Source: Clostridiales bacterium UBA1234 (lineage in GTDB: Bacteria > Bacillota > Clostridia > TANB77 > UBA1234). Taken from it: a DNA stretch of 64,000 bases. The stretch is from positions 1 through 64,000 of the forward strand of contig DBWQ01000009.1 in the NCBI GenBank assembly GCA_002308995.1. Reading direction: 5' to 3'. Position 1 is the first letter of the stretch. Each line of letters begins with the position of its first letter. The position numbers and the translations under genes are program-made. The notes below the pieces were generated by a model. It ran no database searches. It had not been told where the DNA came from and saw only the letters and a program-made list of their open reading frames with translations. Of this stretch, positions 17,861 through 26,044 are shown piece by piece.

Positions 17861-18967
17861 ATGGACGAAATGACGAATGATATCATGAAAGAAATTAAAA
17901 GCAGAAACATGGATTTGTCGGCGGAGTTCATTAAGGGATTATATCAAAAGCCTATTTTGAAAGATTTGTTTTTGGAGGTTACTTCTAGGTGCAATGCCAA
18001 ATGCGAGCATTGTGGGAGTAACTGTGGCTATGATATTCCCGAAGATGAAATTTCGGCGGAGCTTATCAAAAAGGCCTTAAAAGAAGTGGCGGAAAAGTAT
18101 TGCGCTAACGATATCTTATTAAACATTACTGGCGGAGAGCCTTTAATGAGAAAAGATTTGTTTGAGATGATGGAATATGCAGATCAACTAGGATTTAGAT
18201 GGGGCATGACGTCCAATGGTATGCTAATTACGGATGAAATACTGGAAAAGATGAATCAAACGCATATGGAAACGATTTCGATTAGTTTAGATGGTTTAAG
18301 AGAAACGCATGAAAGCTTTAGAAAAGTGCCGGGTTCTTATGATATCATTATTAAGAACATTCAAAAACTTCAAAAAGTCCCAAGCATTAAGATTGTTCAA
18401 GTTACCACTGTTGCGAATAAGAAGAACTTACATGAGTTAGAAGCAATCTATCAGTTAATGAAGGATTTGCATGTGATTTCTTGGAGAGTGATTAATGTTG
18501 ATCCGATAGGCAGAGCTAAAGGAAATTCAGATATTTTATTAAATCCAGAGGAATATCAGTATTTGTTCCAATTTATCAAGGAAAAAAGAGAAGAAGCAAT
18601 CATGAATGTAGAGTATGGATGCTCTCACTATTTAGGATTAGACTTAGAAAAAGAACTAAGAGACAATTATTTCTTCTGTGGCACAGGGCTTTTTGTTGCT
18701 AGCATTCTAAGTAATGGTGATATTTTTGTATGCCCGAATGTGGAGAGGCGAAAAGAGTTTATCCAGGGAAATATCAAAGAAGATAACTTCGTAGACGTAT
18801 GGGAAAACAGATTTCAATTTTTTAGAAATGAAAATAGAACTTCTTGTGATACTTGTAAAAAGTGTGATAGCTGGAAACACTGTTTGGGAGATTCTTTCCA
18901 CACATGGAATTTTGACGAAGGTAGACCAAATTTTTGTATTAAAATGATTGATAAGGAGGATGTGTAA
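17861..18967 (+). CDS. Radical SAM/SPASM-domain protein
   Basis: A 368-residue protein. CNAKCEHC (Cys44, 48, 51) is the CxxxCxxC site for the SAM-binding [4Fe-4S] cluster, followed by NITGGEPLMRKDL (GGEP motif) and the TIM-barrel segments SISLDG and RVINVDPIGRAKG. The last 110 residues contain CGTGLFVASILSNGDIFVCPN and a cysteine cluster (CDTCKKCDSWKHC), the SPASM arrangement for auxiliary clusters seen in peptide- and sulfatase-modifying enzymes. ATG 17861 follows GAAAGG and lies 22 bases after the CDF stop. No obvious precursor peptide was found between it and the next gene. The substrate is therefore unknown; it might belong with the unknown protein that starts 1 base after its stop. Confidence 0.87.
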   Translation: MDEMTNDIMKEIKSRNMDLSAEFIKGLYQKPILKDLFLEVTSRCNAKCEHCGSNCGYDIPEDEISAELIKKALKEVAEKYCANDILLNITGGEPLMRKDLFEMMEYADQLGFRWGMTSNGMLITDEILEKMNQTHMETISISLDGLRETHESFRKVPGSYDIIIKNIQKLQKVPSIKIVQVTTVANKKNLHELEAIYQLMKDLHVISWRVINVDPIGRAKGNSDILLNPEEYQYLFQFIKEKREEAIMNVEYGCSHYLGLDLEKELRDNYFFCGTGLFVASILSNGDIFVCPNVERRKEFIQGNIKEDNFVDVWENRFQFFRNENRTSCDTCKKCDSWKHCLGDSFHTWNFDEGRPNFCIKMIDKEDV

Positions 18968-18968
18968 C

Positions 18969-19805
18969 ATGAAAGAAAAAGTGAAAGAATTGTTTGGACC
19001 AGACCCATATTTTGTGGAACTTGTATTGAGACATATAGAGGAGTATTACATTTTTTTCCCAGGTATGCCAAAAGAGGACTTTGAAAATCTCACCATGATA
19101 GATTTAGTAAGGATTGCTTCTGATAAAGAAATCAAAAACGAATTCTTAAAATGCTTATCGCAAAAAACGTTTGATTTGAAAGGCGCTATTGAGTTTAATG
19201 GTGTTAATGCTAAGTGGATTGCTGAGCACAGGGAAGGAGCAGAAACGGATCCTATCAGAATCTATGCCAGTTTTGTACCGATTAAAGAAAGAATGGAAAA
19301 GCGCAGGTATCAATTTGATCCAAACAGAGTATCCATCCAAAAGGTGTATGGAACACCACGAAGCATGGGAATGAATAATCTTCGTAAAGAGAATACTCCA
19401 GAGAAAAAGGAAGAAGAGCAAAAACAAATGATGGACGAAATAAAAAGTATCAAAGAAATGGAAACAAAGAAGAATTCAGAAGAAGTGAAGGAAAAAGTAA
19501 AAAAGATTGAAGAGGACCCAGCTTTTAAAGAAGAGATTATCAAGATGATTGTGGAACAAGATTTTAGAAACTGGGGAAGGGAGAAAGTAGAGTCATTTTT
19601 GACATCAAAACCTGGAGAGGAAGACTATTCTTCTTTATCGGATGACGAAATTCGCGAAAAAATGGTAGAAAGCTACAAAAAAATGCCTCCATATATGGGC
19701 TATTGCCATTCATATTGGGCAATAGAAAAAAGATTACTAAAGGAAAAGTATGATATTGACTGGTATACGCCACAAGAAGAAAATCCAAGAGCTCTCTTTG
19801 ATTAA
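18969..19805 (+). CDS. Conserved hypothetical protein with charged coiled coil
   Basis: A 278-residue cytoplasmic protein that I cannot assign to a function. The N-terminal half (about 1-125) is a compact alpha/beta region. Residues about 140-200 are a very Lys/Glu-rich helix (KKEEEQKQ, KEKVKKIEED), likely a coiled coil. The C-terminal 40 residues (MGYCHSYWAIEKRLLKEKYDIDW, then NPRALFD) resemble a tail I have seen at the end of unrelated clostridial hypothetical proteins. AAGGAGGA at 18953-18960 fixes the ATG at 18969, one base after the radical SAM stop, so the two are translationally linked. A substrate or partner role for the radical SAM enzyme is a guess. Confidence 0.7.
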   Translation: MKEKVKELFGPDPYFVELVLRHIEEYYIFFPGMPKEDFENLTMIDLVRIASDKEIKNEFLKCLSQKTFDLKGAIEFNGVNAKWIAEHREGAETDPIRIYASFVPIKERMEKRRYQFDPNRVSIQKVYGTPRSMGMNNLRKENTPEKKEEEQKQMMDEIKSIKEMETKKNSEEVKEKVKKIEEDPAFKEEIIKMIVEQDFRNWGREKVESFLTSKPGEEDYSSLSDDEIREKMVESYKKMPPYMGYCHSYWAIEKRLLKEKYDIDWYTPQEENPRALFD

Positions 19806-19831
19806 ATGAAAAAGAAGGAAAGGAAGATACT

Positions 19832-20461
19832 ATGTCGGCACTTATTATCTTATTAATAATACTCATTTTAATCATCGTAATTTTCGCTTACGTGAAAATA
19901 AAGCTATCCAAACTTTTTGAAGCTTGGTTTGGTAGTAGCAGTATTACCGAAGGACTAAAAATGATGAAACAGCAGCGTGAAGCTTTAGAAACTGAGCCAA
20001 AAACACCATACGGAATGGATAGCTTATTTATGCCTCAAATAGCAAGAGATTTTCCCAACATGAATGTAGAAGAAATGAAGAAGCTAGCTGAAGAGAAACT
20101 AATAGACTATTTGCACTCTCAAAAGGATAAAACCTATTCTGAGATTAACCTTCATAAAACAGTTATCAATCAATATTCTAAAAATAGTTCTACATGCAAA
20201 TTAGTTTTTCAAACGGCACTAGGGTTTAAAGAGCACATAAAAGATGCCTCGCACTTCAAAGAAGTGCGCATGAACACAGAATTTATCTATATTTATGATA
20301 ATTCTAAACTAAAAGCTGGCGAAGCCATTAGCCTAAACTGCCCTAATTGTGGAGCACCAATCAAAGGAATTGGCCATAAAACGTGTCCATATTGTCATAC
20401 AGGGCTAATTGATTTGGCAACCAAAACGTGGAAATTTCAAAGAGTAAGCATGCTTTCATAG
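19832..20461 (+). CDS. Membrane-anchored Tim44-like/zinc-ribbon protein
   Basis: A 209-residue protein with one N-terminal transmembrane helix (about 3-24), a cytoplasmic alpha/beta region (about 65-165) that resembles a Tim44-like domain (LAEEKLIDYLHSQ, then EVRMNTEFIYIYDN), and a C-terminal zinc ribbon (CPNCGAPIKG-x-HKTCPYC, about 170-190). Such proteins are common in clostridia and often annotated 'zinc ribbon domain-containing'. A role as membrane adaptor is possible; no enzyme motif is present. AAGGAAAGG precedes the ATG at 19832. It follows the coiled-coil protein by 26 bases and probably ends the transcript that contains the radical SAM gene, together with the HAD gene. Confidence 0.75.
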   Translation: MSALIILLIILILIIVIFAYVKIKLSKLFEAWFGSSSITEGLKMMKQQREALETEPKTPYGMDSLFMPQIARDFPNMNVEEMKKLAEEKLIDYLHSQKDKTYSEINLHKTVINQYSKNSSTCKLVFQTALGFKEHIKDASHFKEVRMNTEFIYIYDNSKLKAGEAISLNCPNCGAPIKGIGHKTCPYCHTGLIDLATKTWKFQRVSMLS

Positions 20462-20514
20462 TACAAAGTAAGGTCATCACTGAAAAAGTATCGAGATAGA
20501 AAAGGAGAATATAA

Positions 20515-20973
20515 ATGTATTTAAAAGAGTATCTAAAAAGGTATGAAAATCAAAAGGTAAAGCTATTGGTGGATATGGATGGCGTAATTGCTGATTATGA
20601 TTTTGGTAAGCCAAAAGACTATGATAAAAAACGCCCACTTTATGATAGTATCAAAAAACTAGAAGAAATTTCTCATATGGAAAATGTGGAACTATTTATC
20701 TTTTCGATTACAAGGCTTACAGAAGGCTTTGAGCAAAAGCAAAACTGGCTAGATGAATATGCTCCTTTCATTCAAAAAGACCATCGCATTATTATTTCAA
20801 GAGAAGATAATAACATGGAAAAATCAGAACTATTAAAAGCAAATTATTTAAAAACATTCCCGAGAGATGAAAGTATTTTAATCATGATTGATGATGATCC
20901 AAGGGTGCTTAAGGCAATTCATGCAGTTTGTGAAGATGTGATATTGCTAAAGGATACCGTTTTGGTGGACTAG
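20515..20973 (+). CDS. HAD-type 5'(3')-deoxyribonucleotidase-like protein
   Basis: A 152-residue HAD-superfamily protein. Motif I is LVDMDGVIADYD near residues 19-28, with the nucleophile and acid Asp two residues apart. The Ser/Thr of motif II fits SIT at about 64-66, Lys appears before ANYLK, and motif IV is MIDDDPR at about 123-129. The DMDGVIADY form is typical of the NT5C/YorS-like nucleotidases and of kinase-phosphatase relatives, so dephosphorylation of a (deoxy)nucleotide is the best guess. AAAGGAG lies 8 bases before the ATG. The following hairpin ends the operon. Confidence 0.75.
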   Translation: MYLKEYLKRYENQKVKLLVDMDGVIADYDFGKPKDYDKKRPLYDSIKKLEEISHMENVELFIFSITRLTEGFEQKQNWLDEYAPFIQKDHRIIISREDNNMEKSELLKANYLKTFPRDESILIMIDDDPRVLKAIHAVCEDVILLKDTVLVD

Positions 20974-21010
20974 CATAGATGTTTAAAGGGTGTCCTTACA
21001 GCTAAATTGA

Positions 21011-21050
21011 AAACCGAGAATTGTCTCATTGAAACAATTCTCGGTTTTTT
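21011..21050 (+). terminator. Strong rho-independent terminator
   Basis: A perfect 14-bp stem (21011-21024 with 21034-21047), loop CTCATTGAA, followed by a T-run. It ends the transcript of the HAD gene. Confidence 0.92.
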
Positions 21051-21064
21051 ATGTCATAAACTTG

Positions 21065-21172
21065 TTATTCAAGTTCATGAAAGTAAACCAAATAGACGGG
21101 ATAGCTGATGGTGATAGCTTCTTTTAAAGCTTCTTCCGTAATGTCAGATTTCTTTTTAGCTTTTACGATCGG
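21065..21172 (-). pseudogene. Possible 36-codon C-terminal gene remnant
   Basis: On the minus strand the frame reads PIVKAKKKSDITEEA, LKEAITISYPVYLVYF and HELE before a stop at 21065-21067. The composition is protein-like and has no start codon; an in-frame stop lies just upstream. It looks like the tail of a lost gene, but I do not recognise the family. The rest of 20974-21356 holds only the terminator, a GGGGACG-type repeat trace near 21176 and the next gene's leader. Confidence 0.3.
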
Positions 21173-21299
21173 ACCTGGGGACGTCCATCAAAAGTTCAGT
21201 CATAAATCAGACATTATAAAAAAATTGCTTTTTTCAAAAAGCTAGTATAAAATGTTTTAAGAAAAAGATTTGGATTTTTAGTGAAAATTATGTTGTAAG

Positions 21300-21350
21300 A
21301 CACCTCCTATTTATTGTGGTGTTCTATAGTTTAAGATTAATAGAGGAGGT
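21300..21350 (+). promoter_or_regulatory. Leader able to mask the ribosome binding site
   Basis: ACCTCCT at 21302-21308 is the exact complement of the AGGAGGT Shine-Dalgarno at 21344-21350. The same ACACC (21300-21304) can instead pair with GGTGT at 21318-21322. The two pairings are mutually exclusive, so the leader could switch translation of the SLH gene on and off. This is inference from base pairing only. Confidence 0.4.
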
Positions 21351-21356
21351 TTTGGT

Positions 21357-22391
21357 ATGAACAACTCAAAAAGGAACTCAATGCATTTTATGAAAAAAAG
21401 AATTGGAAGATTGTTTTTCGTTTTTTGTGTGATATTGGCTTTATCGACGATTACTTTTGCTGAATCTGATAGTATTTCTTCTATACCATCTGAAGAGGAA
21501 AAAAAGGATGCAAGAGAAGATTGGTGGATAGAGGCGTTTGCCTTTCAAATTGAGGAGCCTAAAGCTGGTGAAAAACCTAAAAAAGATGCGAAAGCTTTGC
21601 ATGAAGGATATCATGTGACCAAAGTGGTGTGGACTCCCGCTGATAGCTTTTTTATTCCTGGCAAAGAATATAAGGTAGAAATATTTTTTGACTTGGAACA
21701 GAAGTATTATTTGTTAAACAGTATTCCAACTACTATCAATAATAAAGTTGCCATTCAGCAAGGGAGAAAAGATGGATTTCTTCAAGATGATTCATTATGT
21801 GCAGAATACACCTTCCCAGTATTAGAAGGAAAACTAAATAGCATGACGTGGTCAAAAGCATCTAACTGGGCTATGGAAGAATTAATCAGAGCAAATGATA
21901 TGGAATTAATCCCAGAAATATTAAAGCAAGAAGATTTAACAACCGCCATTACTAGAAAGGAATTTGCTCACATAGCGGTTAGATTATGGGAATCAATCAC
22001 AGGGAAAACAGCGTCTCCTGTGAAAAATACTCCTTTTACAGACTGTGATGATATTGAGGTTTTAAAAGCATATCGCCTTGAAATCACCAAAGGAACGTCT
22101 GATACCACCTTTTCACCTGATGCATTGATCACAAGAGAACAAGTTGCTACCATGATGACAAGAGCACTTCAAAAAGCAGGAATTAATACCTCAGTAAATA
22201 GGAACACGACAAACCTATTTGAAGATGATGAACAGCTTCATTCTTGGGGCAAGGAATCTGTTTACTTTATGGCAGAGATAGGAATCATCAAAGGAACAGG
22301 AGGTAACAATTTTGGAGCAAGTGGAAATGCCTCTAGAGAACAAGCTATCGTCATTAGTTTCAGAAGTGTTGAAAAATTCAAATTAAACTAG
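21357..22391 (+). CDS. Secreted SLH-domain protein (344 aa)
   Basis: A signal peptide (about 1-35: RIGRLFFVFCVILALSTITFA) is followed by a short beta module of about 110 residues (WWIEAFAFQIEEPKAGE, then YKVEIFFDLE) and three SLH repeats from about 165 to the end (MTWSKASNWAMEELIRAND, TREQVATMMTRAL, HSWGKESVYFM). The SLH block is closely similar to those at 31.9-32.4 and 37.3-37.8 kb, and its WxxxSNW entry is shared, so these three proteins are paralogues. It should be wall-anchored. AGAGGAGGT is 6 bases before the ATG, and may be masked by the leader. Translation could also begin at the internal Met10 or Met13. A terminator follows. Confidence 0.85.
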   Translation: MNNSKRNSMHFMKKRIGRLFFVFCVILALSTITFAESDSISSIPSEEEKKDAREDWWIEAFAFQIEEPKAGEKPKKDAKALHEGYHVTKVVWTPADSFFIPGKEYKVEIFFDLEQKYYLLNSIPTTINNKVAIQQGRKDGFLQDDSLCAEYTFPVLEGKLNSMTWSKASNWAMEELIRANDMELIPEILKQEDLTTAITRKEFAHIAVRLWESITGKTASPVKNTPFTDCDDIEVLKAYRLEITKGTSDTTFSPDALITREQVATMMTRALQKAGINTSVNRNTTNLFEDDEQLHSWGKESVYFMAEIGIIKGTGGNNFGASGNASREQAIVISFRSVEKFKLN

Positions 22392-22452
22392 GGGATGTCT
22401 CATGAAATAAGTAAGGAGCAAAGGATAAGAAACAATGAAATAAACAGAAAAA

Positions 22453-22498
22453 GGCAGCCTATTTTAACCATATTATGGGTAAGAAGGGCTGTTTTTTC
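22453..22498 (+). terminator. Rho-independent terminator
   Basis: GGCAGCC (22453-22459) pairs with GGGCTGT (22486-22492), with a further TTAACCAT/ATGGGTAA inner stem, followed by a T-run. Confidence 0.75.
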
Positions 22499-22568
22499 TA
22501 TTTTATTAATATTTATATTGCGATATGGCTAATTTCCCAATAAACTAATACCAAAGGAGGAGAATGCG

Positions 22569-23108
22569 ATGTCAATTTATGATTATTCAGTAAAAAATCG
22601 AAACGGAGAAGATGTTTCGATGGCAGATTTTAAAGGAAAGGTACTAATTGTGGTAAATACTGCAACAGGGTGTGGTTTTACACCTCAATACGAAGGGCTT
22701 GAAAAGCTATACAAAGAGTACCACGAAAAAGGGCTTGAAATCTTAGATTTTCCATGCAATCAATTTGGTAGCCAAGCACCTGGTACCGATGAAGAAATCC
22801 ATCATTTTTGCACCCTAAAATATAACGCCACTTTTGATCAATTTTCTAAAATCGATGTCAATGGCGAAAACGCTCATCCACTTTATACCTGCTTAAAAGA
22901 AGCTGTGCAAGAAGATATTGTGGAAGGGTTAAAAAACAAAATGGCCATGGCTGCCATTGAAAAAATTAGCACCACAGCCAAAGAGCCAAAGGATATTAAG
23001 TGGAACTTCACCAAGTTTTTGGTAGATAGAGAAGGAAACGTGGTAGCACGTTATTCACCAACCTTTAAGCCAGAAGATATGGAAGAAGAGATTAAAAAAT
23101 TGATTTAG
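22569..23108 (+). CDS. Glutathione peroxidase-family thiol peroxidase
   Basis: A 179-residue cytoplasmic peroxidase. The catalytic Cys35 lies in [12 protein letters not shown], the resolving-cysteine region is LDFPCNQFG, and the conserved [12 protein letters not shown] supplies Trp and Asn of the active-site tetrad. Bacterial members of this type are cysteine rather than selenocysteine enzymes (the codon is TGT) and usually use thioredoxin instead of glutathione, reducing organic and hydrogen peroxides. AAAGGAGG precedes the ATG at 22569. It stands between two terminators, followed by a flavodoxin remnant. Length is normal and no residue is missing. Confidence 0.93.
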   Translation: MSIYDYSVKNRNGEDVSMADFKGKVLIVVNTATGCGFTPQYEGLEKLYKEYHEKGLEILDFPCNQFGSQAPGTDEEIHHFCTLKYNATFDQFSKIDVNGENAHPLYTCLKEAVQEDIVEGLKNKMAMAAIEKISTTAKEPKDIKWNFTKFLVDREGNVVARYSPTFKPEDMEEEIKKLI

Positions 23109-23156
23109 GGTTCTCGTTTAAAGATATCCTTAAAATCTCATGATGAGAGGAGAATC

Positions 23157-23296
23157 ATGATGAAAACAGAAGTAAGATATTATTCGAGAAGTGGTAATAC
23201 CAAATTATTAGCAGAGGCAATTGTTATGCCAAAAACACGCCAAGTGAAGCTGATCTTAAAAAAGCAGAAGAATTTGCAAAATCGTTTGCAAGATAG
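23157..23296 (+). pseudogene. Internally deleted flavodoxin gene
   Basis: The ATG at 23157 follows GAGGAGA and encodes MMKTEVRYYSRSGNTKLLAEAI, a proper flavodoxin start with its SGNTK phosphate loop. The frame then loses similarity. One base off frame, the next 60 bases read YAKNTPSEADLKKAEEF then AKSFAR and stop at 23294-23296, a typical flavodoxin C-terminus. About 100 codons of the middle are therefore missing with a frame change. The product cannot bind FMN. The open frame itself continues to 23369 with meaningless sequence. Confidence 0.7.
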
Positions 23297-23333
23297 GCAA
23301 GTGAGTGCACAAAAACTTCACAAGAATTTTTCA

Positions 23334-23362
23334 AGATGTTTCAAAAAGAAACATCTTTTTTT
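23334..23362 (+). terminator. Rho-independent terminator
   Basis: A perfect 9-bp stem AGATGTTTC/GAAACATCT (23334-23342, 23348-23356) followed by a T-run. It closes the peroxidase and flavodoxin-remnant transcript. Confidence 0.85.
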
Positions 23363-23455
23363 CACTTAGAAAAGGTATGATATCCTTGTACTTCAAAAAG
23401 AAAGGAGGAAAACGTCATTTAACACAAGAAAACAAGGAGGAAGAATAGTGATAGG

Positions 23456-23487
23456 AAAAATGGAGCACAAAGTGCTCCATTTTTTTA
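23456..23487 (+). terminator. Rho-independent terminator
   Basis: A perfect 9-bp ATGGAGCAC/GTGCTCCAT stem with an AAA loop, A-rich on the left and with seven T on the right, so it may work in both directions. Two AAGGAGG-like sites just upstream (23401, 23434) have no sizeable gene after them. Confidence 0.8.
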
Positions 23488-23499
23488 GGATTAGCATAA

Positions 23500-23528
23500 T
23501 TGCAATAGTGATACTTCTTTGATATAAT
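23500..23528 (+). promoter_or_regulatory. Consensus sigma-A promoter of the PAP2 gene
   Basis: TTGCAA at 23500-23505, a 17-base spacer and a perfect TATAAT at 23523-23528, 38 bases before the start codon. Confidence 0.8.
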
Positions 23529-23566
23529 AGCCTCATATTTAGCCAAGGAAAAATAGGAGAAGAAAC

Positions 23567-24193
23567 ATGGAAACAATAAAAGAATTCTGGAAAAAGAACC
23601 ATAGAAGCATTATTTTAGGAAGTTGTCTTTTTGTTTTAATCTTGCTCATCATAGTGGTAAAAACAAATGCGGTAGAGGCATTCGATAAAGCATGTTATGA
23701 AGCTATATCAAGTCATATTTCAGAAGGAAATACGAAACTAGTCAAATGCATTACCAATTTTGCTAATGCTTACTTTTTAATAGGATTATCACTTATTTTA
23801 CTACTATGCATCAAAGACAAAATGATTGGAATGAGCATTTTTACCAATTTAGCATTATCATTTTTCACCAATTTTATCTTAAAACTTATCATGCACAGAC
23901 CAAGACCAATGGAATATCAATTGGTGGAAGAGGGAGGATATAGCTTTCCTTCTGGTCATTCCATGGTTAGCATGGCGTTTTATGGATTTTTAATTTATTT
24001 GATTTTCAAAAACGTGCAAAACAAACATGTAAAACGCGTGTCAATTGCGTTGCTAAGCATACTGATTTTGTGCATAGGAACCACGAGAGTATATTTGGGA
24101 GTGCACTATGCCAGCGATGTGTTGGCAGGGTTTATGCTAGGAATTGCGTATTTAGTGGTATTTACTTGGGGTTGGAAGAAGGCGTTAAAATAG
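23567..24193 (+). CDS. PAP2-family membrane phosphatase
   Basis: A 208-residue integral membrane protein with six predicted helices. The three acid-phosphatase motifs are complete: KLIMHRPRP (motif 1), PSGHS (motif 2, catalytic His) and RVYLGVHYASDV (motif 3). The active site should face the outside of the membrane. Members dephosphorylate lipid phosphates such as undecaprenyl diphosphate or phosphatidate. GGAGAAGAAAC precedes the ATG, and a consensus promoter stands 38 bases upstream. The TSCPD and hydrolase genes follow closely and may be co-transcribed. Confidence 0.92.
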   Translation: METIKEFWKKNHRSIILGSCLFVLILLIIVVKTNAVEAFDKACYEAISSHISEGNTKLVKCITNFANAYFLIGLSLILLLCIKDKMIGMSIFTNLALSFFTNFILKLIMHRPRPMEYQLVEEGGYSFPSGHSMVSMAFYGFLIYLIFKNVQNKHVKRVSIALLSILILCIGTTRVYLGVHYASDVLAGFMLGIAYLVVFTWGWKKALK

Positions 24194-24217
24194 AAGTGGT
24201 GAAAGGAGGAATCAAAG

Positions 24218-24487
24218 ATGGAATATCGATACACACCAAACGGAGTATGTTCACAGGAAATGATTTTTGAAATAGACGAAGATGACATCATTCAAGATTT
24301 TCAAGTCATTGGCGGGTGTAATGGTAATTTAAAAGGCATTAGTCACCTGTTAAAAGGCATGAAAGTAGAAGATGTCATTGCAAAACTATCTGGTATTTTA
24401 TGTGGCAGAAGAGCTACTTCTTGCCCAGACCAAATTGCCAAAGCACTTACCAAATACCAAGAAAGTAAAGCAAAAATCAGTGAGTGA
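24218..24487 (+). CDS. TSCPD-domain protein (TIGR03905-like)
   Basis: An 89-residue protein with four conserved cysteines: GVCSQEM, GGCNGN, GILCGRRATSCPDQ. This is the TSCPD domain that also occurs at the end of some ribonucleotide reductases, here as the stand-alone four-cysteine family. It probably binds a metal through the cysteines; its exact role is unknown. AAAGGAGG lies 10 bases before the ATG at 24218. It is 24 bases after the PAP2 gene. Confidence 0.9.
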   Translation: MEYRYTPNGVCSQEMIFEIDEDDIIQDFQVIGGCNGNLKGISHLLKGMKVEDVIAKLSGILCGRRATSCPDQIAKALTKYQESKAKISE

Positions 24488-24518
24488 GAGATTTTGAAAA
24501 CACCAAGAAAGGGTGAAT

Positions 24519-25274
24519 ATGATGAAACAAACACTTACCATACCAAGTAGAATCGATGATATCGAAATAGACATAGGTATTCCAGAAAACTGGGATGAGC
24601 AAAAGATGATGATTTTACATCATGGGTTTAATAGTGGAAAAAGTGGTGGAACATACACCACGATAGGGGATAAGCTTTTAGAAAAAGGCATTGCTTATGC
24701 CAAGTTTTCGCTTCCGTATCATGCAGAGCGAAGACATGATGACCACGATTTTACCTTGGCCAATTGCTTAGAAGATTGTAATCTAGTAGAAAAAGCCGTG
24801 CGCGAAACATTTCCTCAAACACAAATTGGCATCGTTGGAAGAAGCTTTGGAGGGTATTTAACACTTCTTCGATTAAAAGAAGCACATCAACCATATTTTA
24901 AAGTGTTGTTATTATCTCCCGCCATTTATATGGCAGAGGTGTTTAAAAATACACTAGCAGGTGATGCATTTGAAACATTTAAAGCACAAGGGTATGGAAC
25001 TTTTCAAAACAAAGAAAATCCGATGATTATTCATTATGAACTGTATCAAGAATTAGAAAATAACTCTATTTCTACGTTAGGAATATATGAAGACGCGATG
25101 ACGATTTTCCATGGTACACAAGATGATACCGTTCCTTATAGTGATAGCGAAGAGTTTGTAAAAAATAATCCTAATACCACCCTTATCCCACTAGAAAATG
25201 AAACGCATAGGTATTCAGAAGAGGGATTATTAAAACTTTGTGAAGATATGATTTGTTTCATCAAAAACTCATAA
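24519..25274 (+). CDS. Alpha/beta-hydrolase
   Basis: A 251-residue cytoplasmic serine hydrolase. HHGFNSGKSG is the oxyanion-hole region, VGRSFGGY holds the nucleophile (GxSxG, Ser near 109), FHGTQDDTVPY supplies the acid and NETHRYSEEG the catalytic His. The set matches dienelactone-hydrolase or acyl-esterase relatives; the substrate is not evident. Start choice is open: GTG 24513, ATG 24519 and ATG 24522 are in frame, and AAAGGG at 24508-24513 favours one of the two ATGs. It follows the TSCPD gene by 31 bases. Confidence 0.85.
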   Translation: MMKQTLTIPSRIDDIEIDIGIPENWDEQKMMILHHGFNSGKSGGTYTTIGDKLLEKGIAYAKFSLPYHAERRHDDHDFTLANCLEDCNLVEKAVRETFPQTQIGIVGRSFGGYLTLLRLKEAHQPYFKVLLLSPAIYMAEVFKNTLAGDAFETFKAQGYGTFQNKENPMIIHYELYQELENNSISTLGIYEDAMTIFHGTQDDTVPYSDSEEFVKNNPNTTLIPLENETHRYSEEGLLKLCEDMICFIKNS

Positions 25275-25294
25275 ATTAAAAAAGGAGAATGACT

Positions 25295-26044
25295 ATGAAA
25301 AAAATAATTTTTGGAATAGTGGCACTTACCAGCATACTTGCCCTTACAGGGTGTTTTCAAAAAGAAGCTGAGCCAACAGTAGCAAGAAATCCAGTAGAAA
25401 TGAATGAAGTAGTTCCGTCAAATGAAGAAGAAACAAGCGAAACTGCTCTATCAGCAATTAGAGAAAAGTTAAAAGATGAAGTTTGGGTAAAAGAAAATTT
25501 GTATCTTCAAAAAACTTGTTTTGGCGAAGAGGTAGCAGATGATTCTCAAACAATCACCTTTAAAAAAGTTGGCAAAGATAAGGTGATTGTAGAAGCCTAC
25601 GCATATGACGAAGCTTTTGGGATAGCTTGCACTCTTTTAACATATCAAGATGGTAAGGTAGTAACCTATGGAAATCCAAGCGTAGAAGAGCCTGCTCATC
25701 CTGGCCATATGGGATTTGGTGTTATTCCAGAAGATGAACTATTTGTGGCAGCCTATATGCATATGGGGTATTATGATGACACCATTTATCAAATAAAAGA
25801 TCATACGATGGTACAACTAGCAGATTTTAGAGCAAATGAGAGTGATGAGCAAGGGATACTTTTAGAAAACGAAGAGGGAGAGCCAGTGGTAGAGTATACC
25901 ATTACCAAAGGAGAAAAGGAAGAAAAAGGTACTACCACTTTTGATGAATTTGAACAAATGTATTTTGATTATTTAGGCGGAAAAGAAATAGAAGGAATTG
26001 ATATTCCGCTAACGGATGAAAATGTGGAGGAGTATGTGAGGTAA
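25295..26044 (+). CDS. Lipoprotein of unknown function
   Basis: A 249-residue lipoprotein. The signal sequence MKKIIFGIVALTSILALTGC ends in a clear lipobox (LTGC, Cys20), so it is lipid-anchored on the outer face of the membrane. A short Glu-rich spacer precedes a mostly beta domain (VWVKENLYLQ, ITFKKVGKDKVIVEAYAY, YYDDTIYQIKDHTMVQ). I do not recognise the family. AAAGGAG at 25281-25287 is 7 bases from ATG 25295, which is preferred over ATG 25289. It ends directly before a broken HRDC reading frame. Confidence 0.8.
   Translation: MKKIIFGIVALTSILALTGCFQKEAEPTVARNPVEMNEVVPSNEEETSETALSAIREKLKDEVWVKENLYLQKTCFGEEVADDSQTITFKKVGKDKVIVEAYAYDEAFGIACTLLTYQDGKVVTYGNPSVEEPAHPGHMGFGVIPEDELFVAAYMHMGYYDDTIYQIKDHTMVQLADFRANESDEQGILLENEEGEPVVEYTITKGEKEEKGTTTFDEFEQMYFDYLGGKEIEGIDIPLTDENVEEYVR

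Noticed and set aside
23448..23522. 25-codon frame from GTG 23448 with an AGGAGG upstream
   Set aside because: It runs through a terminator and into the next promoter; its hydrophobic end looks accidental.
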